Origin: Desulfovibrionaceae bacterium
GTDB taxonomy: Bacteria; Desulfobacterota; Desulfovibrionia; Desulfovibrionales; Desulfovibrionaceae
NCBI GenBank assembly: GCA_022510785.1
Contig: JAFLSV010000008.1
Coordinates: 1-64,000, forward strand
Direction: 5' to 3'
DNA length: 64,000 bases
Positions 38,210-47,313 of this stretch are shown here, in pieces (the first letter of the stretch is position 1; the number at the start of each line of letters is the position of its first letter). A program made the position numbers and the translations under genes. Under the pieces are notes generated by a model. The model made no database searches. It saw nothing but the letters and a program-made list of their open reading frames with translations, and was not told the DNA's origin.

Positions 38210-39421
38210 ATGCCGCAACGTCAGACTGTCCATGACCTGAAAGCCAACGACGAGCTTCATTCCGTCTTCCTCATTGGCGCAGCCTCGCTCCAGCAGTCCC
38301 GCAACGGGCCTTACTGGCGGCTGGAGCTGCGGGACGCCACGGGCGCGGTGGAAGCCAAGATTTGGAGCCCGCTCAGCGCCTCTTTCACCGATCTGGCCGC
38401 CGGACAGATGGCGGACATCCGCGGCCGGGTTGGCCTGTTCCGGGATCAGCTGCAAGTCACGGTAGAGGCTCTGCGGCCCCTGACAGACGACGAAAGCGAC
38501 GCCCTGAACCTGGCCGATTTCATGCCCGCCAGCCCCCGCCCCGCGGCGGAAATGCTGGCCGAAGCCGAAGAACTGTGCCGGAAGGAGCTGACCCACGCGC
38601 CCTGGCGCAGCTTCGCCCTGGCCGTGCTGCATGACTCAGGCATCCGTGCCCGTCTTCTATCGGCTCCGGCGGCTAAAAGCGTCCATCACGCCTACGCCGG
38701 CGGCCTGCTGGAACACACGCTGTCCGTGGCCGGGCTCTGCCTGCGCATGGCCGACCATTACCCGGAACTGGATCGCCAGACACTGCTGGTGGCCGCCCTG
38801 TTCCACGACATCGGCAAGCTGGAGGAAATGGAGGGCGGCCTGACCACCGAATATACCGACGCGGGGCGCCTTCTGGGGCATATTCTCCAGGGGCTGGCCA
38901 TGCTGGAACCCTTCCTGGCCGCTTCGGATGTGGAGCCCGGCCTGGCCCTGCACCTGCGCCACCTCATCGCCAGCCACCACGGCGAACTGGAATTCGGCTC
39001 CCCCAGGCAGCCCGCCACGGCCGAGGCCTTTGTCCTGCACCATGCGGACAATGTGGACGCCAAGGTAGCCCAGTGGCGCGCCCTGTTTCCAAACCCCGCC
39101 GGGGAAAAGACGGAACAGGGCACGGACGCCCGGAGCGCCGGCGCAGGAAAGCATTCCGTCCCGTCCGCCCCTCCGGCCGGGAGCCTGGAATGGAGCCCGT
39201 GGCAGGGCACACTGAACCGCAGTCTGTGCCGCCCGGCCCGCACACCGGCGGCGCCCGATCCCGGCGGCACCGGGACGGCGCCAGGCAAGGGCAAACCCGC
39301 GCGCAAGGCCGCCCGCCCCCGTTCCCGTATCCGGGACGAATCAACGGACGGGATAACGGCCGGGGCGGAGGAAAAAACGCCCGGCCCAAGGCCCCAGAAC
39401 ACGGAACAGCTTTCCTTCTAG
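38210..39421 (+). CDS. OB-fold/HD-domain 3'-5' exonuclease (YhaM-like)
   Basis: A 403-residue protein. Residues 1-95 are an OB-fold nucleic-acid-binding domain (DVHSVFLIG-like start, YWRLELRDATGAVEAKIW). Residues 150-300 are an HD hydrolase domain with HHAYAGGLLEHTLSV, LFHDIGKLEE, and IASHHGELE. This architecture matches YhaM-type 3'-5' exoribonucleases. The C-terminal 100 residues are low-complexity and basic, which is unusual for the family and may aid RNA binding. AAGGA precedes ATG 38210. It leads a run with tmk, a glycosyltransferase and uxs. Confidence 0.85.
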   Translation: MPQRQTVHDLKANDELHSVFLIGAASLQQSRNGPYWRLELRDATGAVEAKIWSPLSASFTDLAAGQMADIRGRVGLFRDQLQVTVEALRPLTDDESDALNLADFMPASPRPAAEMLAEAEELCRKELTHAPWRSFALAVLHDSGIRARLLSAPAAKSVHHAYAGGLLEHTLSVAGLCLRMADHYPELDRQTLLVAALFHDIGKLEEMEGGLTTEYTDAGRLLGHILQGLAMLEPFLAASDVEPGLALHLRHLIASHHGELEFGSPRQPATAEAFVLHHADNVDAKVAQWRALFPNPAGEKTEQGTDARSAGAGKHSVPSAPPAGSLEWSPWQGTLNRSLCRPARTPAAPDPGGTGTAPGKGKPARKAARPRSRIRDESTDGITAGAEEKTPGPRPQNTEQLSF

Positions 39422-39475
39422 TCCACGGCTGGCCGGGATTTCAGAAAACCGACCCAAACTTCAGGACAATGGGCA

Positions 39476-40105
39476 ATGTTTCTTACTGTGGAAGGCGTGG
39501 AAGGATCGGGCAAAAGCACCTTGCTCACGGCTCTGGCCGTGCGCCTGGAAGCGCGGGGCACGACTGTCCTTCGCACCCGCGAGCCGGGCGGTTGTCCGCT
39601 GGGCGCGCGGCTCCGCCCCCTGCTCCTCAGCGCGGACTGGACACCTGACCCCAATGCCGAGCTTTTTCTGTTCCTGGCCGACCGCGCCCAGCATGTGGCC
39701 GAGGTCATCAGGCCGGCCCTGGCCGCCGGAGCGCACGTCCTGTGCGACCGCTACGCCGATTCCACCATCGCCTATCAGGGCTATGGCCGGGGCATGGATC
39801 TGGAATGGCTGCAGCGGCTCAACGATTGTGCCACGGGCGGGCTGTGGCCGGATCTGACACTGGTGCTGGATCTGCCCGCGGAAGCGGGACTGCTGCGGGC
39901 CGCGCGCCGCAATGAGGCCCAGGGCCTGAGCCAAACCGAGGGCCGCTTTGAGGCCGAATCCCTGGCTTTTCACGAGCGCATCCGGCAGGGCTTTCTGGAT
40001 CGCGCCCGCCGCTTCCCCGGGCGCTTTCGCGTGCTCGACGCCGCCCTGCCGCCCCCGGCCCTGGCCGATCAGGCCTGGGCCGCGCTGCGCATGGGCGCGC
40101 ATTAA
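39476..40105 (+). CDS. tmk: Thymidylate kinase
   Basis: A 209-residue dTMP kinase. P-loop [11 protein letters not shown] at residues 5-15; [16 protein letters not shown] (DRE/REPGG motif); LFLADRAQH and [17 protein letters not shown] (DRY/H motif and substrate site). It phosphorylates dTMP to dTDP. It lies 54 bases after the YhaM-like gene and 35 before the glycosyltransferase. Confidence 0.95.
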   Translation: MFLTVEGVEGSGKSTLLTALAVRLEARGTTVLRTREPGGCPLGARLRPLLLSADWTPDPNAELFLFLADRAQHVAEVIRPALAAGAHVLCDRYADSTIAYQGYGRGMDLEWLQRLNDCATGGLWPDLTLVLDLPAEAGLLRAARRNEAQGLSQTEGRFEAESLAFHERIRQGFLDRARRFPGRFRVLDAALPPPALADQAWAALRMGAH

Positions 40106-40140
40106 GACCAGGGGACTCCGGTAAGCCAAAGGGACACGGC

Positions 40141-41493
40141 ATGACCACGGTATCCATTGTCATTCCCCTGTACGGTCAATGGCCGCTGACCGAGGGATGT
40201 CTGCGCTCTCTGGCCGCAAGCACCCGGGATGTGCCCGATCTGGAAGTGCTGGCCGTGGACAACGGAGCCGCAAGCTTCCCCGGTGACGGCGAATCCTGCG
40301 CCGCCCTGGGCCGGGCCCTGTTCGGCGCGCGCTTTTTTTACCTGCCCCAGCCGGAAAACCGCAACTTCGCGGGGGCCTGCAATACGGGCGCGAGAGCGGC
40401 CCACGGCCGCTGGCTCTGCTTTCTCAACAACGATACCACACAGGAGCCGGGCTGGCTGGGCCGCCTGCTGGACACCCTCGGCAACCCCGATGACCCGCCC
40501 GACGCGGTGAGCCCTCTGCTGCTCTACCCGGCCGGGGCGGACGGGCCCGCCCGCGTTCAGCACCTGGGCGTGGCGGTGGGGCCCACCATGCGGCTGGCCC
40601 ACCTGTATGAACATTTTCCCGCCGGGCACCGGGTCACGCGGCGCCCCCGCCGCTTCCGCATTCTGTCCGGGGCCGCCCTGACTCTGGAACGGGAACGCTT
40701 TCTGGCCGCGGGGGCCTTTGACGAAGCCTTCCGCAACGGCTTTGAGGATGTGGAACTGTGCCAGCGCCTGGCCGGTCTTCCCGGCGGCGAGCCCCGTCTG
40801 GCCTGCGTGCCCGACGCCGTGGTCTGGCACCTGTGCGGCCAGACGCCGGGCCGCAGCGCCCACGAAGACCACAACCGCGCCGTTCTGGCCCAGCGCGGGG
40901 CGCACGACTTTTTCCGCCCCGACCTGCACCGGTATCTGCGTGACGACGGCTACATCCTGCGCCTGACCCCGTGGCTGACCTGGCAGCCGGCTCTGGCTCC
41001 GGCGGCCGAAGCCCGCCTGCTGCGCCGCGCGCTGCCCGGGCGGGAACCCATGGCCGCGGCTTCCGCTCACACGGAACAGCCAGCCGCCATGCCGCGCGAA
41101 GCCCTGGCCGCCCTGGCCGATCTGGTCAACGAGGAACCCTGGCTGCCCGATGTGTGGCGCCGGCGCATCGCGGCGGAACCGGACGCCGAGGCGGCTCTGG
41201 CCCTGGCTCGGCGGGCCGCCCTTTTTGATCTGTCACCCGCGCCCTGGCTGGCCATGCGCGATCTGGCCCGCCGCCTGGGCCGGACAGAGGTGGAACGCCA
41301 GGCTCAAAATACTCTGGAAAGCTACCTCATGCCGCGTGAAGAGCGGGTGCGGCGCCTGCGGCATCTGCGGCCCGTACTGCGCGTCCGCTGCCCGGAGCTG
41401 GCCGGGGAGCCCAATCGCATCCTGACCCGGGAAGCCGCCTTTCAGCGCGACGAATACCTTCCTTTCGAACGACGGCTTCGCGAGGCTTTCTGA
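40141..41493 (+). CDS. Family 2 glycosyltransferase
   Basis: A 450-residue cytoplasmic GT-A protein. SIVIPLYGQWPLTEGCLRSL begins the nucleotide-sugar domain, AVDNG and NFAGACNTGA follow, FLNNDT is the DxD-type metal site, and GFEDVELCQRL is the ED-containing catalytic region. The last about 150 residues are helical and not assigned. The sugar and acceptor are unknown; proximity to UDP-glucuronate decarboxylase 20 bases downstream suggests UDP-xylose or cell-envelope glycan synthesis. Confidence 0.85.
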   Translation: MTTVSIVIPLYGQWPLTEGCLRSLAASTRDVPDLEVLAVDNGAASFPGDGESCAALGRALFGARFFYLPQPENRNFAGACNTGARAAHGRWLCFLNNDTTQEPGWLGRLLDTLGNPDDPPDAVSPLLLYPAGADGPARVQHLGVAVGPTMRLAHLYEHFPAGHRVTRRPRRFRILSGAALTLERERFLAAGAFDEAFRNGFEDVELCQRLAGLPGGEPRLACVPDAVVWHLCGQTPGRSAHEDHNRAVLAQRGAHDFFRPDLHRYLRDDGYILRLTPWLTWQPALAPAAEARLLRRALPGREPMAAASAHTEQPAAMPREALAALADLVNEEPWLPDVWRRRIAAEPDAEAALALARRAALFDLSPAPWLAMRDLARRLGRTEVERQAQNTLESYLMPREERVRRLRHLRPVLRVRCPELAGEPNRILTREAAFQRDEYLPFERRLREAF

Positions 41494-41513
41494 ATGTATC
41501 CTAAGGAGTTTTC

Positions 41514-42464
41514 ATGCATACCCGAACCCGTATTCTGGTCACCGGCGGAGCCGGCTTTCTTGGATCCCACCTGTGCGAGCATCTGCTGAATCAGGGCCAC
41601 GAAGTTCTGTGCGTGGACAACTTCTTCAGCTGCGACCGGCAGAATGTGGAACACTTGCTGGACAACCGGCGCTTTGAACTCATCCGCCACGATGTGACCT
41701 TTCCACTCTATGTGGAGGTGGACGCCATCTACAATCTGGCCTGTCCGGCCTCCCCCGTCCACTACCAGCACGATCCGGTTCAGACCATCAAAACCTGCGT
41801 GCACGGGGCCATCAATATGCTGGGCCTGGCCAAACGGCTGCGCGCGCCCATCTTCCAGGCCTCCACCTCCGAGGTGTACGGCGACCCCGAAGTCCATCCC
41901 CAGACCGAAGAGTATTGGGGCCACGTCAACCCCATCGGCCTGCGTTCGTGCTATGACGAGGGCAAGCGCTGCGCCGAGGCGCTCTTCTTCGCCTATCGCC
42001 GGCAGGGCGGTCTGCCCGTCAAGGTGGGGCGCCTGTTCAACACCTACGGGCCGCGCATGCACCCCAACGACGGCCGGGTGGTATCCAACTTCATTCTCCA
42101 GGCCCTGCGGGGCGAGCCCCTCACCATTTACGGCGACGGCTCGCAAACGCGCTCGTTCTGCTATGTGGATGATCTTATAGACTGCATGATCCGCTTCATG
42201 GCCGCCCCGGACGACATCACCGGCCCGCTCAATATGGGCAATCCCGGCGAGTTCACCATCCGGAGCCTGGCCGAGCAGGTCATCGAACTGACGGGCAGCC
42301 GCTCGATCATTCTCCACAAGGCGCTGCCCGACGACGACCCGAAGCAGCGGCGGCCGGACATTACCCGTACCACGGAGCAGCTCGGCTGGACGCCCTCGGT
42401 TCCCCTGCGGGAGGGGCTCACGAAAACCATCGCCTATTTTGAGGCCATGCTGCGCAAGGGCTGA
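41514..42464 (+). CDS. uxs: UDP-glucuronate decarboxylase (UDP-xylose synthase)
   Basis: A 316-residue extended SDR. NAD motif [36 protein letters not shown]; catalytic STSEVYGDP and the YDEGKR of the YxxxK pair; [21 protein letters not shown]. These are the marks of UXS-type decarboxylases rather than 4-epimerases. It makes UDP-xylose from UDP-glucuronate. AAGGAG precedes the start. It is the last host gene before the AT-rich island, which begins 16 bases after its stop. Confidence 0.93.
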   Translation: MHTRTRILVTGGAGFLGSHLCEHLLNQGHEVLCVDNFFSCDRQNVEHLLDNRRFELIRHDVTFPLYVEVDAIYNLACPASPVHYQHDPVQTIKTCVHGAINMLGLAKRLRAPIFQASTSEVYGDPEVHPQTEEYWGHVNPIGLRSCYDEGKRCAEALFFAYRRQGGLPVKVGRLFNTYGPRMHPNDGRVVSNFILQALRGEPLTIYGDGSQTRSFCYVDDLIDCMIRFMAAPDDITGPLNMGNPGEFTIRSLAEQVIELTGSRSIILHKALPDDDPKQRRPDITRTTEQLGWTPSVPLREGLTKTIAYFEAMLRKG

Positions 42465-42481
42465 ACTCTGAGGGCTGTCCA

Positions 42482-42499
42482 ATTTTTATTCATAAAAAT
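42482..42499. promoter_or_regulatory. Inverted repeat at the left edge of the island
   Basis: ATTTTTAT and ATAAAAAT are exact inverted repeats separated by TC, 18 bases after the uxs stop. It could be an operator for the island genes or a weak terminator for uxs. Confidence 0.35.
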
Positions 42500-42612
42500 C
42501 AGCATATTAAAAATAAATATCGCGTCATACAACAAAATATAGACTTGAGAAGAGGAGCATGATAGGGTTAGTTAAACAATAGCATAATAGTACAGTTGGA
42601 GGCTTTAAAAAT

Positions 42613-45600
42613 ATGTCAAATACAGAAAGTATTCCTTTTTCCCAAGGGCAAAAAGTCATAGATAAAAATTCTCCTGGAAATATTGCAGAATATACAGGAA
42701 AAAACCGCTATCTTGGCTCGCGGTTAATGGTGGAAATTAAATTTTCTGATGGAACCTTACAGCTACGACCCGCATCAAGTATCTTAGCTATCGAAGAAGG
42801 AAAAATAAATAATTTACTTGAACAGATGCAAAATGGACTTTTTGGGAGACTATCTGATTTACGCCAACTCATTACATACGAAAAACTTAAAGGTTCTTTG
42901 CATGATGTAATTTATTCTATGGAAAGTGCACAAATAGATTTTTATCCATATCAATATAAGCCTGTAATTAAATTTATTGATTCACCTTCTGAAAGATTAT
43001 TGCTAGCTGATGAAGTTGGTCTGGGGAAAACAATTGAAGCTGCACTTATTTGGATGGAGATGCAGGCTCGATATCAAGCAAAGCGTCTTTTAGTTATTTG
43101 TCCTAAAAATTTAGCAGAAAAATGGAGAGCAGAACTCCAAGAAAAATTTCTTATTAATGCTAAAATTGTTGATTTTATTGGGTTTCGGGAAGAGATTGAA
43201 CAATTAAAAAAATATGGAGAAAGTTACCCGTTTGCATTAATCAGCACGTATTCCGGATTAAGACTTCCCAAAAACGAGCGGGACGCTCTCAGAACCCGAC
43301 CTGAAGATGCTCACCCCGCTTCCTCCAAGGTAGAACTTTTACGCGAATTAAGGTACTGGCCCGAAGAATATCAAGCAATAGATCTTGTTATTTTTGATGA
43401 AGCTCATTACATGCGCAATCAAGCAACAACAACCTACCTTCTTGGTGAAAGTTTATCATCATCAGAAGCATCTCGTGCAGTCCTTTGTGTTTCTGCAACC
43501 CCTGTTAATAATAAAAGCACAGACTTACATAGTTTATTAAAACTTATTGATGAAGATTTTTTCTCTACACAATCTAGTTTTGAAAATTTAATTAAAATTA
43601 ATAAACCTGCAGTAAATGCATGTAATGCATTGGCAAAATATCCTATAGATATTGAACTATTAACAAAATCTCTTAAACAAATGGAAAATGTTTCATATAT
43701 TAATACATCTCCATACTTTCCTGAATTGCTCAAAAAATTAAAAAAGCTTGAACAAAAAAATTTTACTGATTCTTCATTACTTGCAAAATGTCAGGATATT
43801 ACAGAAAAAATGAATGTTTTAGGAGCATATATTAATAGAACTCGGCGAATACAAGTACAAGAAAATAGACCGATTAGAGTATCTGTTGTTCGGCCTGTTA
43901 ATTATGCTCAAGAAGAAATGGAACTATATCAAGCTATACTTAGTGCAGTCAGAGCATATTGCCAAAAAAATAATTCAGAATTTCATGTGTTTCAAATTAT
44001 GACATGGCAATTAATGGCTGCAAGTTGCATCCCGGCCTTTGTTGAAAAGATAAAAAATGATAAAATATATGAATCTGATAGTATTCTCTCGGAAGCTTTT
44101 GGAGAGTTTGAGAATGATAACATGCAATCAGTAAATATATTTAAAGATACTATATCCTGGTCAAAATTGCTGAATTATGACTTTGAAAAAAATGATTCAA
44201 AATTGAATGATCTGTATACAATTTTAAAAAATGAACCAAAAGAAAAAATAATTATATTTTCTTACTATCGTGGCACATTAAATTACTTACAAAAAAAATT
44301 GATGGAAATTGGTGAAATAGTCTCTCTTATTCATGGTGATATACCAGTAGAGAAGAGATGGGATGAGCTTGAAAATTTCCGATCCCCCACAGGATCAAGG
44401 ATTTTACTTGCATCAGAAGTTGGAAGTGAAGGTATAGATTTACAATTTTGTCATATACTCATCAATTACGATCTGCCATGGAATCCAATGCGGATAGAGC
44501 AACGAATAGGCCGTATTGATCGCGTTGGCCAAACAGCAGAACGCTTATCTATAATTAATTTTAAGGTACATGGTACTATTGAAGAACGAGTATATGAAAG
44601 GTTACATCAAAAATTAGAAATATTTAGTAATAGTATCGGCGATCTGGATGAAGTTCTTGGAGCAGAAATAAAAAAACTTACTATTGATCTTTTAAGCAAA
44701 AATCTGACTAGCGAAGAGCAAGACAAGCGCATTATCCAAACACAGCAGGCTATAGCAAAAAAGCAAAGCGATATAAAATTTCTTGAAGAATCTGGTGAAG
44801 GATTAGTTGCTTTATCAGACTATATTCAAAAAAAAATAGAAGAAAATTATAATCGTGGAAGATATATACAGCCCGCAGAGCTTAAGGCATATGTTTCAAA
44901 TTTTTTCGGTCAATTCTTTAAAGGTACTATAATTAATTATAATACACCAACAAATGGTTGCCTGCAAATATCTCTTTCAGATGAAGCCAAAGCATCACTC
45001 TATAATTTTATTAAAGAAGATAAAAGCCTAGCAGCAACACAACTTCGCCAAAAATCAATTAATATGACTTTTGATCGGGAAATCGCACAAGAATTAGGAA
45101 GAAAAAAGAAAATAATTTTTATTAATCATATGTCACCATTTATTCGCTGGATGACTAAATTTAATAAAGAAAACGAATTAAACCTTCATAAAATTTCTGC
45201 TATTTCGTGTAATACTAATTTACTTCACAAAGGCATATATATTTTCAGAATTGATAGATGGATATTGAAAGGTATACTTTCAAAAGAAAAATTGGCTTAT
45301 GGATTTATTTCTCTTGAAAATGGGGAGTGTATATCATCTTATGATTCAGAAGTGATATTTCAATATATTTTTATCAATGGGAATGAATGGATATATCATG
45401 AGTATGACACAGGCAAATTTCAAATGAATTATGAAAAACTTGAACAATATATGTATGATCAACTCGATGAAGAAACTAAAGATTTTGAAATTGAGAATAT
45501 AAATACGATTCAGATCAAAAAAGAGCGTATATCAGTAATATTTAATCGAAAAATTGAGCAAGATAAACGCCGCTTATTAACTATGATTGAAAATAATCGT

Positions 45601-45747
45601 GGTGAGCAAATTATAAATATGACACGAGCTCGCATTAAAAAAAATGAAATTCTCATGGAGAATAGAGTTAAAAAATTAGATTCCAGCAAAAAAATTGATA
45701 TCAATGCAGAAATTGTAGCTTTAGGAATTGTTAAAATCGAATTATAG
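42613..45747 (+). CDS. SNF2/RapA-like DNA-dependent ATPase, accessory (candidate defence helicase)
   Basis: A 1044-residue superfamily 2 protein. Residues 8-60 look like an SH3/KOW-type barrel (QGQKVIDK..PGNIAEY..VEIKFSDGTLQLRP). The SNF2 motor follows: motif I DEVGLGKT (K139), motif II DEAH (262-265), motif III SATP (294-297), C-lobe with IHGDIPVEKRWDELENF and VGSEGIDLQFC, and motif VI QRIGRIDRVGQ (630-640). The last 330 residues are unassigned and helical. SNF2/RapA-like helicases of this size occur in defence systems such as DISARM (DrmD) and in Dpd clusters; none of the other genes of those systems are here. TTGGAGG precedes the ATG by 10 bases. Codon use is strongly AT-biased. The partner gene begins 13 bases after the stop. 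Confidence 0.85.
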   Translation: MSNTESIPFSQGQKVIDKNSPGNIAEYTGKNRYLGSRLMVEIKFSDGTLQLRPASSILAIEEGKINNLLEQMQNGLFGRLSDLRQLITYEKLKGSLHDVIYSMESAQIDFYPYQYKPVIKFIDSPSERLLLADEVGLGKTIEAALIWMEMQARYQAKRLLVICPKNLAEKWRAELQEKFLINAKIVDFIGFREEIEQLKKYGESYPFALISTYSGLRLPKNERDALRTRPEDAHPASSKVELLRELRYWPEEYQAIDLVIFDEAHYMRNQATTTYLLGESLSSSEASRAVLCVSATPVNNKSTDLHSLLKLIDEDFFSTQSSFENLIKINKPAVNACNALAKYPIDIELLTKSLKQMENVSYINTSPYFPELLKKLKKLEQKNFTDSSLLAKCQDITEKMNVLGAYINRTRRIQVQENRPIRVSVVRPVNYAQEEMELYQAILSAVRAYCQKNNSEFHVFQIMTWQLMAASCIPAFVEKIKNDKIYESDSILSEAFGEFENDNMQSVNIFKDTISWSKLLNYDFEKNDSKLNDLYTILKNEPKEKIIIFSYYRGTLNYLQKKLMEIGEIVSLIHGDIPVEKRWDELENFRSPTGSRILLASEVGSEGIDLQFCHILINYDLPWNPMRIEQRIGRIDRVGQTAERLSIINFKVHGTIEERVYERLHQKLEIFSNSIGDLDEVLGAEIKKLTIDLLSKNLTSEEQDKRIIQTQQAIAKKQSDIKFLEESGEGLVALSDYIQKKIEENYNRGRYIQPAELKAYVSNFFGQFFKGTIINYNTPTNGCLQISLSDEAKASLYNFIKEDKSLAATQLRQKSINMTFDREIAQELGRKKKIIFINHMSPFIRWMTKFNKENELNLHKISAISCNTNLLHKGIYIFRIDRWILKGILSKEKLAYGFISLENGECISSYDSEVIFQYIFINGNEWIYHEYDTGKFQMNYEKLEQYMYDQLDEETKDFEIENINTIQIKKERISVIFNRKIEQDKRRLLTMIENNRGEQIINMTRARIKKNEILMENRVKKLDSSKKIDINAEIVALGIVKIEL

Positions 45748-45760
45748 AGGAGAAACTTGA

Positions 45761-47308
45761 ATGGATAACTTCCGCAAAACACTAAAAAAACTTTCGAGTA
45801 AAATACTTCTTAAATCTCAAAATCCAAGAATAAAGGAAAGGCAAAATATAAAAAAATTTAAATTACCTCTTCAAGGTATAAAAGCAAATACTTCTCTACA
45901 CAGCAATAAACAATTAGTACCTCGCGATCCTTATTTTTTCCAAATTGGATTTGATTTTGGAACATCAAGTTCTAAAGCAATTATTCGTGATATAAATACA
46001 AATATTGCATGGATATATACTTATTCCAATAACATCACGAATAATACTATCTTAATTCCAAGTATTGTGATTTATCAAAATGGATATTTTGCGCAATACA
46101 AAAATATAGACACTCTTTACCCGAAAAATGGACTTTATCATCTTAAAATAGCGGCACAAAAAATTGCAAATGGTATCACGGAAGATCAGGTCTTTTCAGA
46201 GTATAAAAAAATTGCTGAGTCAAGTTTACCTTATCCGTATACTTACTTTATTGAATTAACCTGCATATATTTTCTTTCCTCAAGTTTTTCTGATATTCTT
46301 ATGAATATTACACAAAAATTTCCTAATTATGGTCAAAACCAAGATGATCAGATCGCTATTAATATGGCAATGCCAGTATCTGATATTAGTGATAATAATG
46401 TACGCATTTTGTTTGAACGCATCTTAAATATTTCTTGGAAAATTTCTTGTAAATTCAAACCTTTTCCTAAAAGAATTTCAATCCTTAGATTGAATGAAAT
46501 GGTCGTAGAATGTCAACAAAATGCTATAGAAAATTCTAATGATAGCTTATGTCATGTCTACCCAGAAGTTAGTGCAAATATGCAAGCATTTATCCGATCT
46601 CCAGCATCAAGCCCTAATGACTCTACTATCTATTTCTTCAATGATACTGGTGCAGGAACTGTTGATCAGTGTGTTTTTACTTATACCAGAGATAATAAAA
46701 AATTAAATTATTTTTCAGATGGAGTGTTTCTTAGAGGTTCAAGCCAAATTGAAACTATAGCCTGTGGTGATAATATCAATAAAGATAACCTTGAATTCTG
46801 GAGAAAGAAAAAAGAACAAGGAGAAAATTCTTCTACCCTTACACGTGCAAAGTATAAAATTACAGAAGAACTAAATATTGATACACAAAAAACTTTGCAA
46901 AAAACACTACATTGCCTTCGCTCTGGTCCAGGTGTTACTAAAATGGATACGCTTAAATATAATATAAGATTCATTTTCAGTGGTGGTGGACATACAAAAT
47001 TCCCTTATCACTATGCTGTAGTTGAGGCATATAAAGATTTTATGAAAACAAAAACAGATCCACTGATAACATCTATGGCAATTCCTCAAGACTTATTGAT
47101 AAAAGGCCACGAATTATGGATAAAACGTTTATATGTGGCTTATGGACTTTCTTTTCTATTTGAAGAACTTGCTGAAAATTCCTTCCCCACAGACAACAAA
47201 ATAGATGATAAAATCAAGCAAAACAAAACTATTGCTAGCGAAGAATGTTCTTGCCGTGGATATAATAAAAACTGTGTAAGATGCTACGGCACTGGAATTA
47301 TTCAATAA
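45761..47308 (+). CDS. Hsp70/actin-fold ATPase with C-terminal DnaJ-like zinc motif
   Basis: A 515-residue protein. The ASKHA ATPase marks are all visible: phosphate-1 GFDFGTSSSKA (D65), phosphate-2 NDTGAGTVDQ (D295-T300) and the adenosine motif SGGGH (407-411). The Hsp70 substrate-binding domain is absent. Instead the extreme C terminus has four cysteines, C496, C498, C505 and C508, in CSCRGYNKNCVRCYGTG, resembling one zinc-binding half of the DnaJ cysteine-rich domain. A basic 50-residue N-terminal arm precedes the fold. It is coupled to the SNF2 gene (13-base gap) and ends 5 bases before the convergent ddl stop codon. Function is unknown; a chaperone- or switch-like partner of the helicase is inferred. 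Confidence 0.82.
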   Translation: MDNFRKTLKKLSSKILLKSQNPRIKERQNIKKFKLPLQGIKANTSLHSNKQLVPRDPYFFQIGFDFGTSSSKAIIRDINTNIAWIYTYSNNITNNTILIPSIVIYQNGYFAQYKNIDTLYPKNGLYHLKIAAQKIANGITEDQVFSEYKKIAESSLPYPYTYFIELTCIYFLSSSFSDILMNITQKFPNYGQNQDDQIAINMAMPVSDISDNNVRILFERILNISWKISCKFKPFPKRISILRLNEMVVECQQNAIENSNDSLCHVYPEVSANMQAFIRSPASSPNDSTIYFFNDTGAGTVDQCVFTYTRDNKKLNYFSDGVFLRGSSQIETIACGDNINKDNLEFWRKKKEQGENSSTLTRAKYKITEELNIDTQKTLQKTLHCLRSGPGVTKMDTLKYNIRFIFSGGGHTKFPYHYAVVEAYKDFMKTKTDPLITSMAIPQDLLIKGHELWIKRLYVAYGLSFLFEELAENSFPTDNKIDDKIKQNKTIASEECSCRGYNKNCVRCYGTGIIQ

Positions 47309-47313
47309 AAAAG

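Larger units (their letters stand above)
42481..47313. other. AT-rich accessory island (SNF2 helicase + Hsp70-like ATPase)
   Basis: Composition drops abruptly after 42480 (43561-43620 is 14/60 and 45961-46020 is 15/60 G+C, against 45/60 in a host line) and recovers at the ddl stop codon at about 47314. Exactly two genes fill it, on the plus strand. Similar short AT-rich strings occur at the two edges (TTATTCATAAAAAT at 42486-42499; TTATTCAATAAAAAA at 47298-47312), differing by one inserted A; this may be chance. No integrase, transposase or tRNA is present. Confidence 0.8.

Noticed and set aside
42559-42582. Seven-codon leader ORF (ATG..TAG) upstream of the SNF2 gene
   Set aside because: The ribosome site is too close to the ATG and nothing else supports translation.
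42613-47308. DISARM, Dpd or BREX assignment of the AT-rich island
   Set aside because: Only a SNF2-type motor is shared; the other defining genes are absent from the window.
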